Below are positions 49,201 through 61,017 of a DNA stretch of 64,000 bases, in pieces (position 1 is the first letter of the stretch; the number at the start of each line of letters is the position of its first letter). The stretch lies in contig CM037795.1 in the NCBI GenBank assembly GCA_021229015.1, positions 17,918,933-17,982,932 of the forward strand, written 5' to 3'. The DNA is from Solen grandis. Its lineage: Eukaryota > Mollusca > Bivalvia > Adapedonta > Solenidae. The position numbers and the translations under genes are program-made. Below the pieces are notes generated by a model that was not told the DNA's origin, did not search any database, and saw only the letters and a list, made by a program, of their open reading frames with translations.

Positions 49201-50322
49201 CAAATTCACATATTTTTCATTAAAAATATTTATTTCAAATTCAGAACAAGACATAAATTATATGATAATCGTCCCTTGCAGGTTACGTATATAAACGGTT
49301 CGCCACAGAATACGTTCGTACCTGGAGTAATGGAACTTGCTGAGAAGAAAAAGGTTTTCGTTGCTGGTGACGATTTCAAATCCGGACAGACAAAACTGAA
49401 GTCTGTGTTGGTGGATTTCCTGGTCAGTGCCGGTATCAAACCGAGGTCCATTGTCAGTTACAATCACCTTGGCAACAACGACGGCATGAACCTCAGCGCT
49501 CCCCAAACCTTCCGTTCAAAAGAGGTAAGCATGGGCCTTTGTCTGAGTTAATTAAAGATCCTGAAAATGCTCATTTGCCTCAGGACTTCCATTGCTAGAT
49601 TTAAAGCATTTATAAGTACTTTAAGAGAGAGATGAAGGTTGTGAAATCTCTTGTCTGTATGTTCATATAGTTAATAGTTTAGTTGGTTGCCTGGATTACT
49701 TAAATGCTAAAATTTAAGGAAAATGTACACATTTGAGCCTTCATTAATATGCAGGTTTCGTAATTTTCAGATTTCAAAAAGCAACGTAGTCGACGATATG
49801 GTAAATTCCAACTCCATCTTGTACCCAGACGGCAAAGGGCCGGACCATTGTGTCGTCATCAAGTACGTGCCGCACGTAGGCGACAGCAAGCGCGCGATGG
49901 ACGAGTACACGTCAGAAATCATGATGGGCGGAACTAACACGCTTGTGATCCACAACACGTGCGAAGATTCTCTTCTTGCCAGTCCCCTAATCATTGACCT
50001 TGTTGTACTTGCTGAGCTCTGGGAAAGAGTACAGTATAAAACCGCAGACGACATCAGTTTCCAAAATTTCAACGTCGTCTTGTCGGTTTTGAATTACCTG
50101 TGTAAAGCGCCTCTCGTGCCAAGGGGTACCCCAGTTATCAACTCATTGTTCCGACAGAGGAGTTGCATTGAAAACATTCTTAGGGCGTTTGTTGGACTCG
50201 CACCTATCAATCATATGCTTTTGGAGAGTAAGCACGCCATAATCGAGAAACCAAATTTCAAGGTCACCAAAGCCACGAAATTAGGTCATTCTCGGCATTC
50301 ATCAGATGAGGCTGATAAATAG
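44527..50322 (+). CDS. ISYNA1: Inositol-3-phosphate synthase, complete spliced gene (535 aa)
   Basis: Converts D-glucose 6-phosphate to 1D-myo-inositol 3-phosphate with bound NAD, the first step of inositol synthesis; a cytosolic enzyme in known members. Coding exons read from splice sites: 44527-44688, 47686-47818, 48173-48286, 48570-48973, 49282-49524, 49771-50322. All introns are GT..AG and phases join in frame to 535 codons plus TAG, close to yeast and human family lengths. The ATG sits in aaaccATGg. Visible motifs: NAD loop GLGGNNG (residues 64-70), LWTANTERY (224-232), NGSPQNT (276-282), [10 protein letters not shown] (300-309), [10 protein letters not shown] (330-339), SKSNVVDD (354-361), [10 protein letters not shown] (389-398). 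Oddity: the usual GWGGNNG has Leu at the Trp position. Intron 1 (~3 kb) contains a SINE and a poly-A tract. A partial tandem copy follows downstream. Identification is firm; the exact 5' UTR is not. Confidence 0.96.
46191..46226 (+). repeat. Poly-A tract in synthase intron 1
   Basis: About 36 A. Copy B has no such run at the matching site (54380), so it arose or expanded in copy A after duplication. Confidence 0.85.
46438..46560 (+). repeat. SINE type 1 copy in synthase intron 1
   Basis: tggtccagaaaacatacatg..ggttcaaaccctgtttgggg. It was present before the segmental duplication because copy B has it too. Confidence 0.5.
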
Positions 50323-51003
50323 GTGAAATCACAAGTCCTTCGACGTCAATGTAGTTCATATCATTGTACTATTATCATAAAATCATAAAAAAAGTACTAT
50401 TTTGTTCAATATTTTGAATGAAGAAGATTTTACATAAACTGAAATGTAGTGTTAGCTTAGAAGATATAGAAATGAAGCTATTGAAGAAAAAAAAGAAGGT
50501 TTATTGAGATAAAATTTTGACTTTTTTTCATAGTTTCATTTGAAACTCATTTGTCTGTGTTATTCAGTGTTTGTTATGTCACAATGAAATACCTAGTATT
50601 TCTCCTTTGTCATGTCAGTAATCGCTGAACCCTGGGGGTGCTTAAATACTCGTATGCGCATGCGCAAAATGATATCATTAGATATCCACACGTTTTTTCG
50701 AAAAGGCTTAAAGAGGTATTTTTGCGGTCATTAGAGTGCAACAATTACTATACATGCATTTTCTTATATTTTTACTCTACCTATTTATTTAAAAACATAC
50801 CATTTTTTCTCATCTCTTTTTTTATACAGATGTTTGTCTATTTATTTATTGAGAAGATATATATGTCTTTATATTATGTTGTATTAATACAATATGCATA
50901 CTGTATAGGCAAACGATTTATGCAAGATGTGATAATTGTTTACAAATATTTAATATGTTTGTGCTACTTTTCTTACATTGAGAATGCAATAGATTTTAAT
51001 AAA
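50323..51003 (+). promoter_or_regulatory. 3' UTR of the synthase gene with candidate poly-A signal
   Basis: AT-rich sequence after the stop codon with no coding signal. A canonical AATAAA at 50998-51003 is the first convincing poly-A signal in this stretch. The 123-codon open frame inside (50638-51009) is AT-driven and not considered a gene. Confidence 0.35.
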
Positions 51004-51078
51004 ATATAAAAAAGTTCAAACAAGGAATATTTGTACTCTTTTCTTCGTATTGAAAATCATAATTATTTTCAAAACGAC

Positions 51079-51103
51079 AAGAGAGAGAGAGAGAGAGAGA
51101 GAG
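51079..51103 (+). repeat. (GA)n microsatellite
   Basis: gagagagagagagagaga run downstream of the synthase gene. Confidence 0.9.
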
Positions 51104-51373
51104 TTTAATTGCCTTCAAGATTATAAAATGAAAAAGGGACATTTATGAACATTCTACAGGCTGTTGCTGTGATTACACAAGCCTTTTTTCTATTGAAATC
51201 TGCTGTCATTTCATTAATTTATAGGAAATTTGATTTGAAAACACATTTGTCGTTCGCTAGCTAACAGTTTAAAGTATAACTTCAAAATATTTCAAACAAG
51301 GAATTCAAATTTTGTGTGAACGTGATAACTTATTGTACAGTAAATATTCTTTTGTATTTACACGTTTATTTAA

Positions 51374-51555
51374 TCCCGGCAGGGTTATTCGGATTTACAT
51401 GTGAGGAAGCCTTCCAGCTGGCTTGCAGTAGGTCGGTGGTTCTACCCGGATGACAACGTGCATTCGGGGTCTTCCTCCACCTGTAATTAGCTGGACGTCG
51501 CTATATGACTTAAATATTGTCGAAGTGACGGTGAACTCAAATAGTCAAGTCAAAA
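51374..51555 (+). repeat. SINE type 3, 5'-truncated
   Basis: taatcccggcagggttattc .. ccttccagctggcttgcagt .. caaatagtcaagtc. It lies in copy A downstream of the synthase gene. The matching part of copy B (58640-58760) lacks it, so it may have inserted after the duplication. Confidence 0.7.
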
Positions 51556-51793
51556 CCATTTCACTTCGAGATGAGACGTGAACGATCACATCCCCAACAC
51601 ATAATCTACATGCTGGTGTAAAACATTCAAACAGACAATGGTCAAACTCCCCTAGTTACAAGCAGTTATTTGATATTTTATACTTAATTTATTCTGTACA
51701 GCACTGCTGATTTTAACTTTCGATCTTCTTTCCTACTATCTGGAAGAAATTACTTTCAGTTTTACTTTTAACATTCACTTGTGGCGTGAACAC

Positions 51794-51929
51794 CCTGCTC
51801 AGTATACTCCATATTAGGCGTGTGCTACCTGCTCAGTATACTCCATATTAGGCGTGCACACCCTGCTCAGTATACTCCATATTAGGCGTGCACACCCTGC
51901 TCAGTATACTCCATATTAGGCGTGCAGCA
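51794..51929. repeat. 34-bp tandem repeat, four units
   Basis: cctgctcagtatactccata begins at 51794, 51828, 51862 and 51896. No frame or spacers. Confidence 0.88.
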
Positions 51930-52842
51930 GTATTTATTATGTAATACCGGGTATTACCGATCCCCTGGCGAAATGGTCTTAGACTTAGATTTATTTAAGT
52001 GTGAAATTAAATAATGAAAATATTTATATAATATTGTAGAAAAATAAATGGGCTTTGACGAAAGCATAAAACACTAATTAATAAATGAATTGGCAATTTC
52101 AACAATGGATAAAGTAAGAAAATATTTCTTATCAAATGCTGCTAGTATTGTGTTAATAATTCATATCAACTTAGTCATGTAGTTCAGGGATGGTGAAAAG
52201 CGAATCTACCTAATATAAGAATTATGTAACGCTTAGTAAGCCTATTGTAGCTTGTATTTATACCAGATGTGAGATTTTATATTCCGAACGAATGCAGAAT
52301 TTTTGAAAAACAGAAGACAAATGATGCCATCTAAAGATATATTCAGGTCAAATGTGGACTTTCCTAACTCACTTTTATACGGCAAATGCGTTTTTTTTTC
52401 CACTTAATTTTCTGACGAATTGTACGTATTGCTTTTAACATTTAAGGTTTGAGTTCTAGAGTCTTCGATCTAGTTCATTGGTTTTTGATTTTTATTACAA
52501 TTCATCACATGAGCATCAGGAAAATCGCCTTATTTCTCGGAGTGTTTTATTTTAATCCCCGTTATATGATTAGTAAGGCGCACGTGAGTTGTAGTTTTAG
52601 TAACTTACTTAATGCCACGTGTATGATCAGTTGATATCTAGATTATATTTATCAATCTATTCGTATGGTTAAAACAAGGTGGTTTATTTTTAACGCATAT
52701 TACAAGGCCAATATGAAAATAGATTTATGAGGCAACTTATATCAGCATTTGATTTTAAATCATACCTGTAATGAATATTTCTACTACACATATAATTCTG
52801 TGTATGAAATAAGAAGAAATGACATCGCGTACTTGCAAATGA

Positions 52843-53567
52843 TGATTCGAAATGGAAGCGCTGAAGGCACTGAAGTGCATGAAGAGCTGCAAGTCGATCA
52901 CCAATAATTAAATTCACTCTGATAAACAAAAGAAATGCGGCGTTTCTGTTCTCTCAGTGCTATCAGAGCTTTGATTTGTATTCATGCAGTACCTTATCTA
53001 TAACAGACTCTATTTATAGATTGAAGTAATTATGCAAATTTTCTGCAAAGTCGAAAGCTCCGAACTCATTTCGGTTAGTAGATATACAGGTTTCGTTCAT
53101 TTCTTAGTGTAAGAATGAACCCTTGGAGATATCTGAGGTCCATAGATTGATGTGATTATTAGCATGTTACAATAATTTGTTTTTGACTTCACATGGGTTA
53201 TTATAACAGCCTAAACTGACCGAACGCTGCACATTTACTATCAAATGTATTTGCGAGCCACCTTTGCATCGAAACAAACTATATTCGTGCGCTTGGTAAA
53301 GTGATCACGTGATAAAAGCAGTTACATCATTAGATTGCAGTAACATCAGCATAGAAAAATAAGTTTCATGTCACAGGCGGTTTTTGTAGCCTGTAAGTAT
53401 TTATTTTTGACACAGCATTGGTTTTTCAGCATTTTTGCTTAATTTTGGTATATTTATGTTGTAGAGATATATACAATTGCACTATTGAGAGGTTATTCAG
53501 TTTTAAATCTAGGAGAACCTGGGTTGAAAACATAGTACTATAGCTGGTGTGACTGATGTCAAACACA
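52843..53567. other. Extra block in copy B, origin unclear
   Basis: About 720 bp separating sequences adjacent in copy A near 45360. I see no terminal repeats or coding frame; it may be ancestral sequence lost from copy A rather than an insertion. Confidence 0.45.
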
Positions 53568-54604
53568 GCGAAAAAGTGTGAATTTATTATTTATCGCACT
53601 GATGATTTAATTGCCTTGGTTTTAAGTTAAACTGCTTGACTTTTGGCTTGTACGTAAATCCCCAGTCCATGTAAATATTTAACTTGTACAAGTGTAACCT
53701 CTGGAGAGTCTTTAAAATCGGAGAGTTAGGAAGGTCATAACCCTTATAAAGACAAACGTTATCATTTCTTAATTATGTACTTAGGGTAAGTTTTGCAATG
53801 ATCATTTGAGTAGAGCAAATAAGCCTGTGAAATGCCACAGGAGGGCTTTGAAAAAAGGCAAATGTCTGGAATTGATTACGTGGGAGCACTTGACTAGTGG
53901 CCAGGTTGGATTAAGTAAGCATTAACCAAAGGTCAAGCGTCTGTGTTCATCGCCTTTCTATGATCATGGCCTTAAGTACCAACCTAAAGTAACTCGAGTT
54001 TTGCACTTCTTTATTTAGAAGTCACCCTAAATTTGTGGCCAATCAGAAGCTCTGAGCATTCAAATTAATCAGCGAGTTATTCCAAATGAACTCTATCCTA
54101 GAAAATTATTTTATTTTTTATCTTACCATGTAAAGATAAATCGATCTTTTTGACAAAAACAAGTGTGTCAAAAATATATGTAAAATTCTACGTCAGATAA
54201 AATCTATACAAACATTTCTCCAGACAATAGAAGCCTACGCTCACTTCTCGCTTCGAACGGTCTACTACTGTCTGTAGGAAAGTCTTCATAGACTCTATTC
54301 TATACATAATTATTTTGCTTTTGTTTTAAGAAAAAAATGACACCTTGTTTAGAGCGAAAATTATGACCGCACTATGTCAAACATAGAGACAATCTGTTCA
54401 TAGACTACAAATTGAAACTGACTTCTTTTCGTAAATGTTTTTTATCAACAGGAAATCATTTTTAGCCATAGACCGAGGTCACATTCAGAAAATTTTATTC
54501 CTGATTTTCCGATTTTAGATGTTTTTTTTTTTAAATTTTTAATTCTGAGTCGCCTTATGATACTGAAACCCATGCCTTGTCCAAAACAAACCCTTGAGCG
54601 AAAC

Positions 54605-54720
54605 CATGGGCCAGAAAACATACATGAGTGCGGATCCGTTTGTTTTTGGTTCAAACCCTGTTTGGGGAGTTGATCAATTATGTGTTAAGTACTGGTCCAA
54701 TCCAGGAATGGTTGAGAGGT
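54605..54720 (+). repeat. SINE type 1 copy (duplicate of 46438)
   Basis: Same insertion carried in copy B: gggccagaaaacatacatga..ggttcaaaccctgtttgggg. Confidence 0.5.
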
Positions 54721-55412
54721 TCAATGCTTGCTTCGCAATTGACATATAAACTGCGATTAAACATTCGGATTTTATGGAAAATTATTCAGTAAAATAGGTA
54801 AAACAATCTGGATTTATTTTTGTCAATTAGAATATTTCCATGTGCACTTATATTAAGTTCAAAGGTCAAACTGTGACATGCTCCGTGGGCGGGTGGGGAT
54901 GTTTAAAATTTCCACAGCAATAATCATCTAGGGCAATGTAATAAATATGAAATTTTATGGTGTTTGTCGTTGCGTGAGTGACTAGTCCATAAATGACTCT
55001 TTTAATAAAAAAAACCTGTATTTTATGTACTTCAAAGATGTTATTCCGCTGGCCATCACCGAAGAAAGATCAAAGGTTTTGAAAGTATCTGAAAGGCATA
55101 CTGTTTCTTTCATTTTGGAAAATTACTTGGAAAGTCTCCAAAGATGAATCCAATGGATTATTTATCACGTGCAGTGGAAAATGACATATTGACCTGCAGT
55201 GCACTGATGTTAATAGGTATACTTTTGTAAATTATTACTATAACAGGCTTGCTGCTTTGATGTTTAGTTTATTTATGGAGACTGGTAACACTTCTGCAAC
55301 TTCCCCTGTCCCCTGATGATTACAGCAATGAATCACATCAATTGAACCTGTTAAAATTCCATCCGGTATAAAGTCGTCGTGTCAATCAGGCTTATAAATA
55401 TATATCGTCAGA

Positions 55413-55769
55413 GGTCCGAACTCCGCAACCTTCCCTTTTTTTTATCGTAGTCTTGCTAGATTTTATCACACGTGTAAGCGACTGAGAGAATTTTTTTTAC
55501 TATGTTTCTGTAAATAAACTCAGATGATTTTTGTACGAAATTTTGATTCAAACTGATAATTATTGCAAATTTAATCTCACACCACTCTTTTTATGTGTTT
55601 TTTCTTAATACAAAATGATTTCCACGCAGAATGGCCCCTTTTCACTCAATTTTCTAAAATAAAAGTATCTCGGAAATTACATCTGCTGTGTTTACATATT
55701 TATAAATGGAAGTCATATGTGTACAATTCGCATCTGCTATGACGTCACCTAGGGGACGGAGTTAGGACC
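55413..55769. mobile_element. Short TIR element in copy B
   Basis: Bounded by GGTCCGAACTCCG and its inverse CGGAGTTAGGACC (one mismatch), inside a block absent from copy A near 47275. The insertion block itself extends to about 55970, so the true right border is unclear. Non-coding. Confidence 0.45.
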
Positions 55770-57014
55770 ACACAAAATGATGGCATAATATTTGACTCGT
55801 AATGTATTAAATGTTATTTTCGATTGAATAATTATTTATAAAAGAATTATTTTTGGGGGTATCAATGTAAATTTGATAGAATTAATTGGTACGTGAGCAG
55901 TGTTTATTCTAAGTATTTTATTAATGTTGCATTTCCTAATTAAATCTTAGATGGGCGCAGTTTGGGCACTCGAGGATATACGATGTATGTTCTATGGGTT
56001 TTGATCGCTCTAAGAACTCCACAAGTCGGTACTTACTTCCGGTATGGATATCGGCATTCAATATATCAAAGTTCACTAATAGCACACATTACATTCTTCG
56101 GTCTAGAACTTGATTCTTTCATAACACTTTCAGGATTAAATTCACATCAACTCTTTTCACATTGCTACATGTATTCACATGTATTATTCCACTATTACAT
56201 TTTTATCGTGTACGAAAAACATTATTTGATTGTGTAAGGGGTGATCATTATATTCGAGAACTTTCGCCACACTTTCTTTGTCAGTCCGTAAAGATAAAAT
56301 CTAACACATTTTTAGTGAAGCGCAACCCTTTTCTAATGTTTTCGTCAATTCAAGTTAAACTTAAAGCAAAATATCTTTAATTCTTCAGGTACCGAAGCTC
56401 GGGCTGATGTTGGTCGATCTCGGAGGCAACAACGATATCACGATAACGGCTATTATCTTGCTCAATAAGCATCGCCTCTCCTGGTCGACGAAGGAATGCG
56501 TCAAGGAGGCAAACTACCTAGGTACGATATCCGGCACGGCCTTATTGTCTAAATATATTTTTTTTGTCTTGGCTCCTTACTTCATTTCTAATCAACAAGT
56601 TAATCAAATTTATCTTTCAAATTGTATTTTCTTTTAAAATATCAAAGTCAAACTGACACCACGCTTATAACCCCGTAGTAGGGGACATGGGATCGGGGTC
56701 ATCTCGATGTATTCTTAAAATATATATCATGCACTCAGGAAATGTAAAAAATGCAGTTTATTTAATCATGTAATTTACATACTTCCGAATAAAAACAACC
56801 CTTTAAAAATTAGAGTAAATATACCTTTGTCAATTAGAATGGCATGAATCCTGTATAATATAGCAGTTGTTTATTTTGTTATTCGAGTTAGAAAAAGTAC
56901 TTTTCTGCTTCAGGTTCGATCACCCAAGCCAGCACTGTTTGTCTTGGTAACGGACCCAGTGGCGAGGTTTACGTCCCTTTGAAATCCTTGTTGCCAATGG
57001 TGGAACCAGATGAT

Positions 57015-57475
57015 GGACTAAGACCACAATTACCTGCCCTTGGTTACCCTGTATCCGGATGTGCCTACACAGAAAATAGTGACCCTATTTAATGCTGAAT
57101 GAAGGTGAGTTTTTGACTGAAAGACATGCAATAAAGGATTAAATTCTATAGAACACAGTTAAAATAGTCATAAAATGCCCAATTTGGAGGCCTTATTGCA
57201 CAACAACATTAAAAGTTGAGCATTACTGAGAGGGGAATTTTTGAGAAAATTGGTGTGAAATGTCCGACCGGCGCACTAAATTCATACACATGTTATTTAA
57301 CCTTTAATAGGTCAAAAAGTAGTCGGGTGACCCCATGTTTAAAATGTACAGAATTATTTCTCTTGAATAGATCTATCTAATGAGGGTAAGTTTGGATGTC
57401 AATTTCCCTTACAGAAATTGTCATTTGCATATATGCTTATATAGAACATATAGTAAAATTAATTTTGGTCTTAGT
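57015..57475. mobile_element. TIR transposon (GGACTAAGACCACA family) inside exon 3'
   Basis: Starts GGACTAAGACCACA and ends with a degraded inverse (TTGGTCTTAGT). It matches the element at 30243-30688 along its length, with a short extra segment near 57052. Copy A shows the uninterrupted exon 3, proving insertion. GATGAT occurs on both sides, but about 8 bp of exon is gone, so the target duplication is uncertain. No ORF; non-autonomous. Confidence 0.82.
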
Positions 57476-57570
57476 TGATGATAAGGGACATAACTATAAT
57501 GTGTAATCCATATTTACGGTTTATCATAGTTATTTCCCCTTAGATTTTAATCTGTGTCTGTAAAGACAGG

Positions 57571-58310
57571 TATTTTTCACTGGCACTGCAAATTTTATTG
57601 TAATCTTGATTGTCATAAATGGGCATGTACGATTATTTTCGCTGGTACTGTATATTTAAACATGGTAAGGAACGGATTCTGACATCACTTGATTACGAAC
57701 ATCGTAAACTTTGTACACATGCATGCTACCATCATATTCGATGCATGGTTCGATCAATCTGATATCCAATTAACACATGCTTTTACGAATCATTGCCAAC
57801 CCTAGCGAAATGATAACGAGAAATATCAACAATTTGTACATCTTCATACGTCTGCTACACTATCAACATCTGTTTTTGGTGGCTTATGTTGTTGTTGTAG
57901 TTGTAGATTTTTAATCGAGCGACGTGAAATTGATATCAACAGAATGTGGGAATGCGTAGATGTTTTAAATTATCCAATCAGAATAGCCGACCTCCCTCCC
58001 CCCACCGTAAAAAAAAAGTTGATAGTGAAGTAGACTTATAAAAATGCACAAATTGTTGACATTTGCTGTCATTACTTCGTTAAAGTTGTCTTTTGAAAGT
58101 GATTCGTTGGTCCGTGTGTTTATTGAATATCAGACTAATCAAACCGTGCATAAAATATAATGGTAGCATACATCTGTGCAAAGTTACGACCTCCGTAATC
58201 AAGTCATGTCAGATTATGTTCCTTACCATGTTTAATATACAGTACAGAAGGACAAAATCAACATCCAATGAAATAGGCATTTCTGTGGTTCTCGTGCCAG
58301 TGGAATTTTT
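57571..58310. mobile_element. Inverted-repeat (foldback-like) element in copy B
   Basis: Present in copy B between sequences that are contiguous in copy A (around 48355). The outer ends carry cactggcac / gtgccagtg. Further in, arms around 57644-57800 and 58090-58245 are inverted copies of each other (for example ttaaacatggtaaggaac vs its complement near 58228), giving long imperfect TIRs. No ORF of note. Confidence 0.7.
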
Positions 58311-58560
58311 ATGGTTATTTTGACCTTTTATGAAAACTTGTTTTTACTTTAATTATATTACTTTATATTGCCCAAATGAATGACTGAACTGTATGCTTGT
58401 TAAATAATGCTCCGATATTATCATCATCATCATTAATTAACAAAATTAAATATATCACAGGAAGGTAAACTACTGAAATTTGTATAGGTAATAGTAGAAA
58501 ATTCATTGGAGTGTTTCTTTTATTTCCAGGTTGGGACATCTGGCTGAACTTATTGTACAA

Positions 58561-59404
58561 TAAAGCATGTGCAAATATTTATAATTAGTCCTGATTGTAG
58601 TAAAACGTATTCATAAGAATCGGGCTCCAGTTAGTGTTAATTTTTTGTATTTACACGTTTATTTTTTTCTCTCCATCTTTGAATGATACATGTACGCTAT
58701 GTATGTACGGTGCTGTTGGCCTGTCACAGTACAGCCTTCTCAATAGACCATTTCACTTCGAGATGAGACTCGAACCTACGCAAATCAACGATCACATCCC
58801 CAACACATAATCTACATGCTGGTGTAAAATCCCACACTTTGCTCAATGGGAAATAAACATCAACAGTCACTGATTGATCAGTTTAAATCCGCGAATTTTA
58901 CCGGGATTGCCGATCTCCTTGTGAAATGGTCTTAGAATTAGATTTATTTAAGAGAGTCATTAAAAAATGAAAATATTTCCTTGTAAAAAATATCTTATTT
59001 CTTGCTTGGCACATATTTCATTACAAAGGAAGAAAAAGAAATGAATCATAGCAAAGCAGTTGGGTTTTGACGAAAGTATAAAAACACTAAAACATGAATA
59101 CGCAATTTCAAACACGCATGAAGTAAATCTTATTTCTTACTTAAAATGTATATTTATTCAAGAAATACATGTATATACAATTGCATATCCAATACATATA
59201 AAGTAATAATTGGATCGAAAGCGTGAGATGTTTATGAAGATCTTTTTCCGTTGTGAAATAAATTGCAGCTTATAAATTGGTTGTTTTAATATAACATTAA
59301 GAAAGTAGAAGCATGTAAAAAAAAACGACAACAAAAAATATTATGAAAATCATGAAAAGAGGTGAAAAAGATACATCCGACATTATTAATATTTATCAAA
59401 TGCA
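58561..59404. other. Copy B sequence downstream of the deleted exons
   Basis: Matches parts of 51327-52140 (for example gatcacatccccaacacata) with many indels. No gene. Confidence 0.6.
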
Positions 59405-59747
59405 GCTAGCTATTGTACTCCAGCGATCTATGTCGCAAATATATGATACTAAAAACAGAATATCTCTGTATTTATTACCATACTTTTACTTAGAGAAACT
59501 GTAAAGTATTGTTATTTATAAAAACCAGTTATGTCTTTGATATATCTTTGAAGGAAGACATGTTTTTTACTCTCAACATGAATAATTTGCAGTGAATAAT
59601 ATATGCATAGTTATTAAAAATTATTACTATAATATATTGTTAGAAAAAGGTGAGTTACTGCTTAGACAGTGATGTCATGCTATTAATAACGTATGTATAA
59701 TCAATGTTGTCGTCACTACTTAAGATAACTTCAATGCATTGGACGCC

Positions 59748-60442
59748 TTGAGGGTGGTGATTTTACGTTTAACTCAATGTATAGGAATAAGCCAGCCTGT
59801 AGTACTGTTGATTATGTAATAACCGATCACGTGAATTTGTACACAATTGTTGATATGTGTGTGCTTGATATGACTGATTTTTCCGATCATTGCCCAATTA
59901 CTTTTTCTCTTAGGTATTTCGTTAGTGATAATGAGGTAACTCAGATTCCTTCAGTGGATAAAATATTTTGGGATCCTTCGAAAATTGACTACCTTAAAGA
60001 TCAAATTAATGCTAAAAAACACATCTTTGATGAAGTAATTAATAGACTTTCTTCTTCTAAAACCAATATACACGAGTGTGTAGATAAATTATCTCAAACC
60101 ATTTTTGATATTTCGTTTCAGTGTTTTGGTAAAAGAATTACTCCGGGTCGTACCAAAACAAAGCAAAAGTCTTTATGGTTCAATGAACAATGTCGTGAAG
60201 CTAAGAATGATTTTCATAAAGCTAAACGTACTTATTTGACAAAAAATAAAGTTATTTTCATAAATAGTCGCAAACATTTTGCAAAAGTCAAGTGTAGGGC
60301 AAAAATGTTATTTTATGAAAATGAAAAGCATAATTTATGTTACCTGAGTCAAAATAATCCAAGAAATTTTTGGAAATACATTAATAAGTTAAAAAGAATA
60401 AAAATAATATATCAAGTGATATTAGTATGGAGGATTTTGTAA
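59748..60442 (+). pseudogene. LINE ORF2 fragment: endonuclease C-terminus and linker
   Basis: Before the ATG at 59777 the frame already reads RLEGGDFTFNS. It continues STVDYVITD and FSDHCPITFSL, which match the terminal SxxDYxI and SDHxPI motifs of APE-like LINE endonucleases; the His of SDH is catalytic in the family. The basic linker that follows (KRTYLTKNK, NNPRNFWKYINKLKR) is typical of the stretch before the RT domain. The frame is lost in an A-rich run near 60400, where the sense continues one frame over as NNISSDISMEDF. Confidence 0.85.
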
Positions 60443-61017
60443 ATCATTTTTCAACTATTTCTAATATAAAACATTGTGATTTTGATGAAACTTTACATGG
60501 CATCAATTTTGAGGAACATCTTTATATTGAAGAATTAGATGTTCCTATAAATTTGGATGAAATAAAGAAAACACTGTTATCTCTTAAGAGAAATAAATCG
60601 AATGACCTTGGAAATAACGTAGCTGATTTTTTCATTGACGCGCATGAGTTTATTAGTCCCTATTTGTGTGTTATTTTTAATCATATATTTGATACTGGTG
60701 TATATCCTGATTCATGGTCGAAAGCGGCCGTTATACCATTATACAAAAAAGGTGATGCAAAAGATCCAAATAATTACAGAGGAATCACTATTGTTAATAT
60801 CATGGCTAAAATATTCTCCTTGATCTTACGCAATAGAATAAACATTTGGTGTGAGCGAGAGGGTAAATTTCGTGAAAATCAGTTTGGTTTTCGAGATAAT
60901 AGGTCAACGTCCGATGCAATTTTTATTCTTCATTCAGTTATACAAAAGGTACTTGCACATAATAAGAAACTGTGGTGTGTTTTTTTATCGATTATGAAAA
61001 AGCATTTGACACAGTAA
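60427..61017 (+). pseudogene. LINE ORF2 fragment: reverse transcriptase, N-terminal half
   Basis: Shows AVIPLYKKGDAKDPNNYRGI and ENQFGFRDNRSTSDAI, the early conserved blocks of LINE reverse transcriptases (fingers region). It ends by frameshift in the seven-T run near 60980: the expected FIDYEKAFDTV block appears in the next frame. Same strand as, and overlapping, its neighbours, as expected for one broken gene. Confidence 0.88.

Larger units (their letters stand above)
44966..52431. repeat. Tandem segmental duplication, copy A
   Basis: Left unit of a direct duplication. It begins in synthase intron 1 near acattaaaggttgagtt and ends near gaattgtacgtattgc, so it includes exons 2-6 and about 2.1 kb downstream but not exon 1. 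Its counterpart starts immediately after it. The two copies align over long stretches of intron and exon, with clear point differences and large indels, so the duplication is not very recent. Confidence 0.85.
56389..58547 (+). pseudogene. Partial synthase pseudogene (exons 2, 3 and a stub of exon 4)
   Basis: Exon 2' (56389-56521) keeps length and both splice sites, but the NAD loop reads DLGGNND instead of GLGGNNG and nearby residues are changed. Exon 3' starts at 56914 and is cut at 57014 by a transposon; only the last few bases and the donor reappear near 57476-57487, with about 8 bp missing. Exon 4' (58530) keeps its acceptor and gttgggacatct, then runs through ggctga directly into sequence homologous to 51327, so the rest of exon 4 and exons 5-6 are deleted. 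There is no exon 1 or promoter. It cannot make the enzyme. An effect on transcription from the upstream gene is possible but unsupported. Confidence 0.88.

Noticed and set aside
51794..51929. CRISPR array or regulatory repeat
   Set aside because: Four head-to-tail 34-bp units without spacers; nothing links them to regulation.
56389..58547. Second functional synthase gene
   Set aside because: No exon 1, damaged NAD motif, exon 3 interrupted and exons 4-6 missing.
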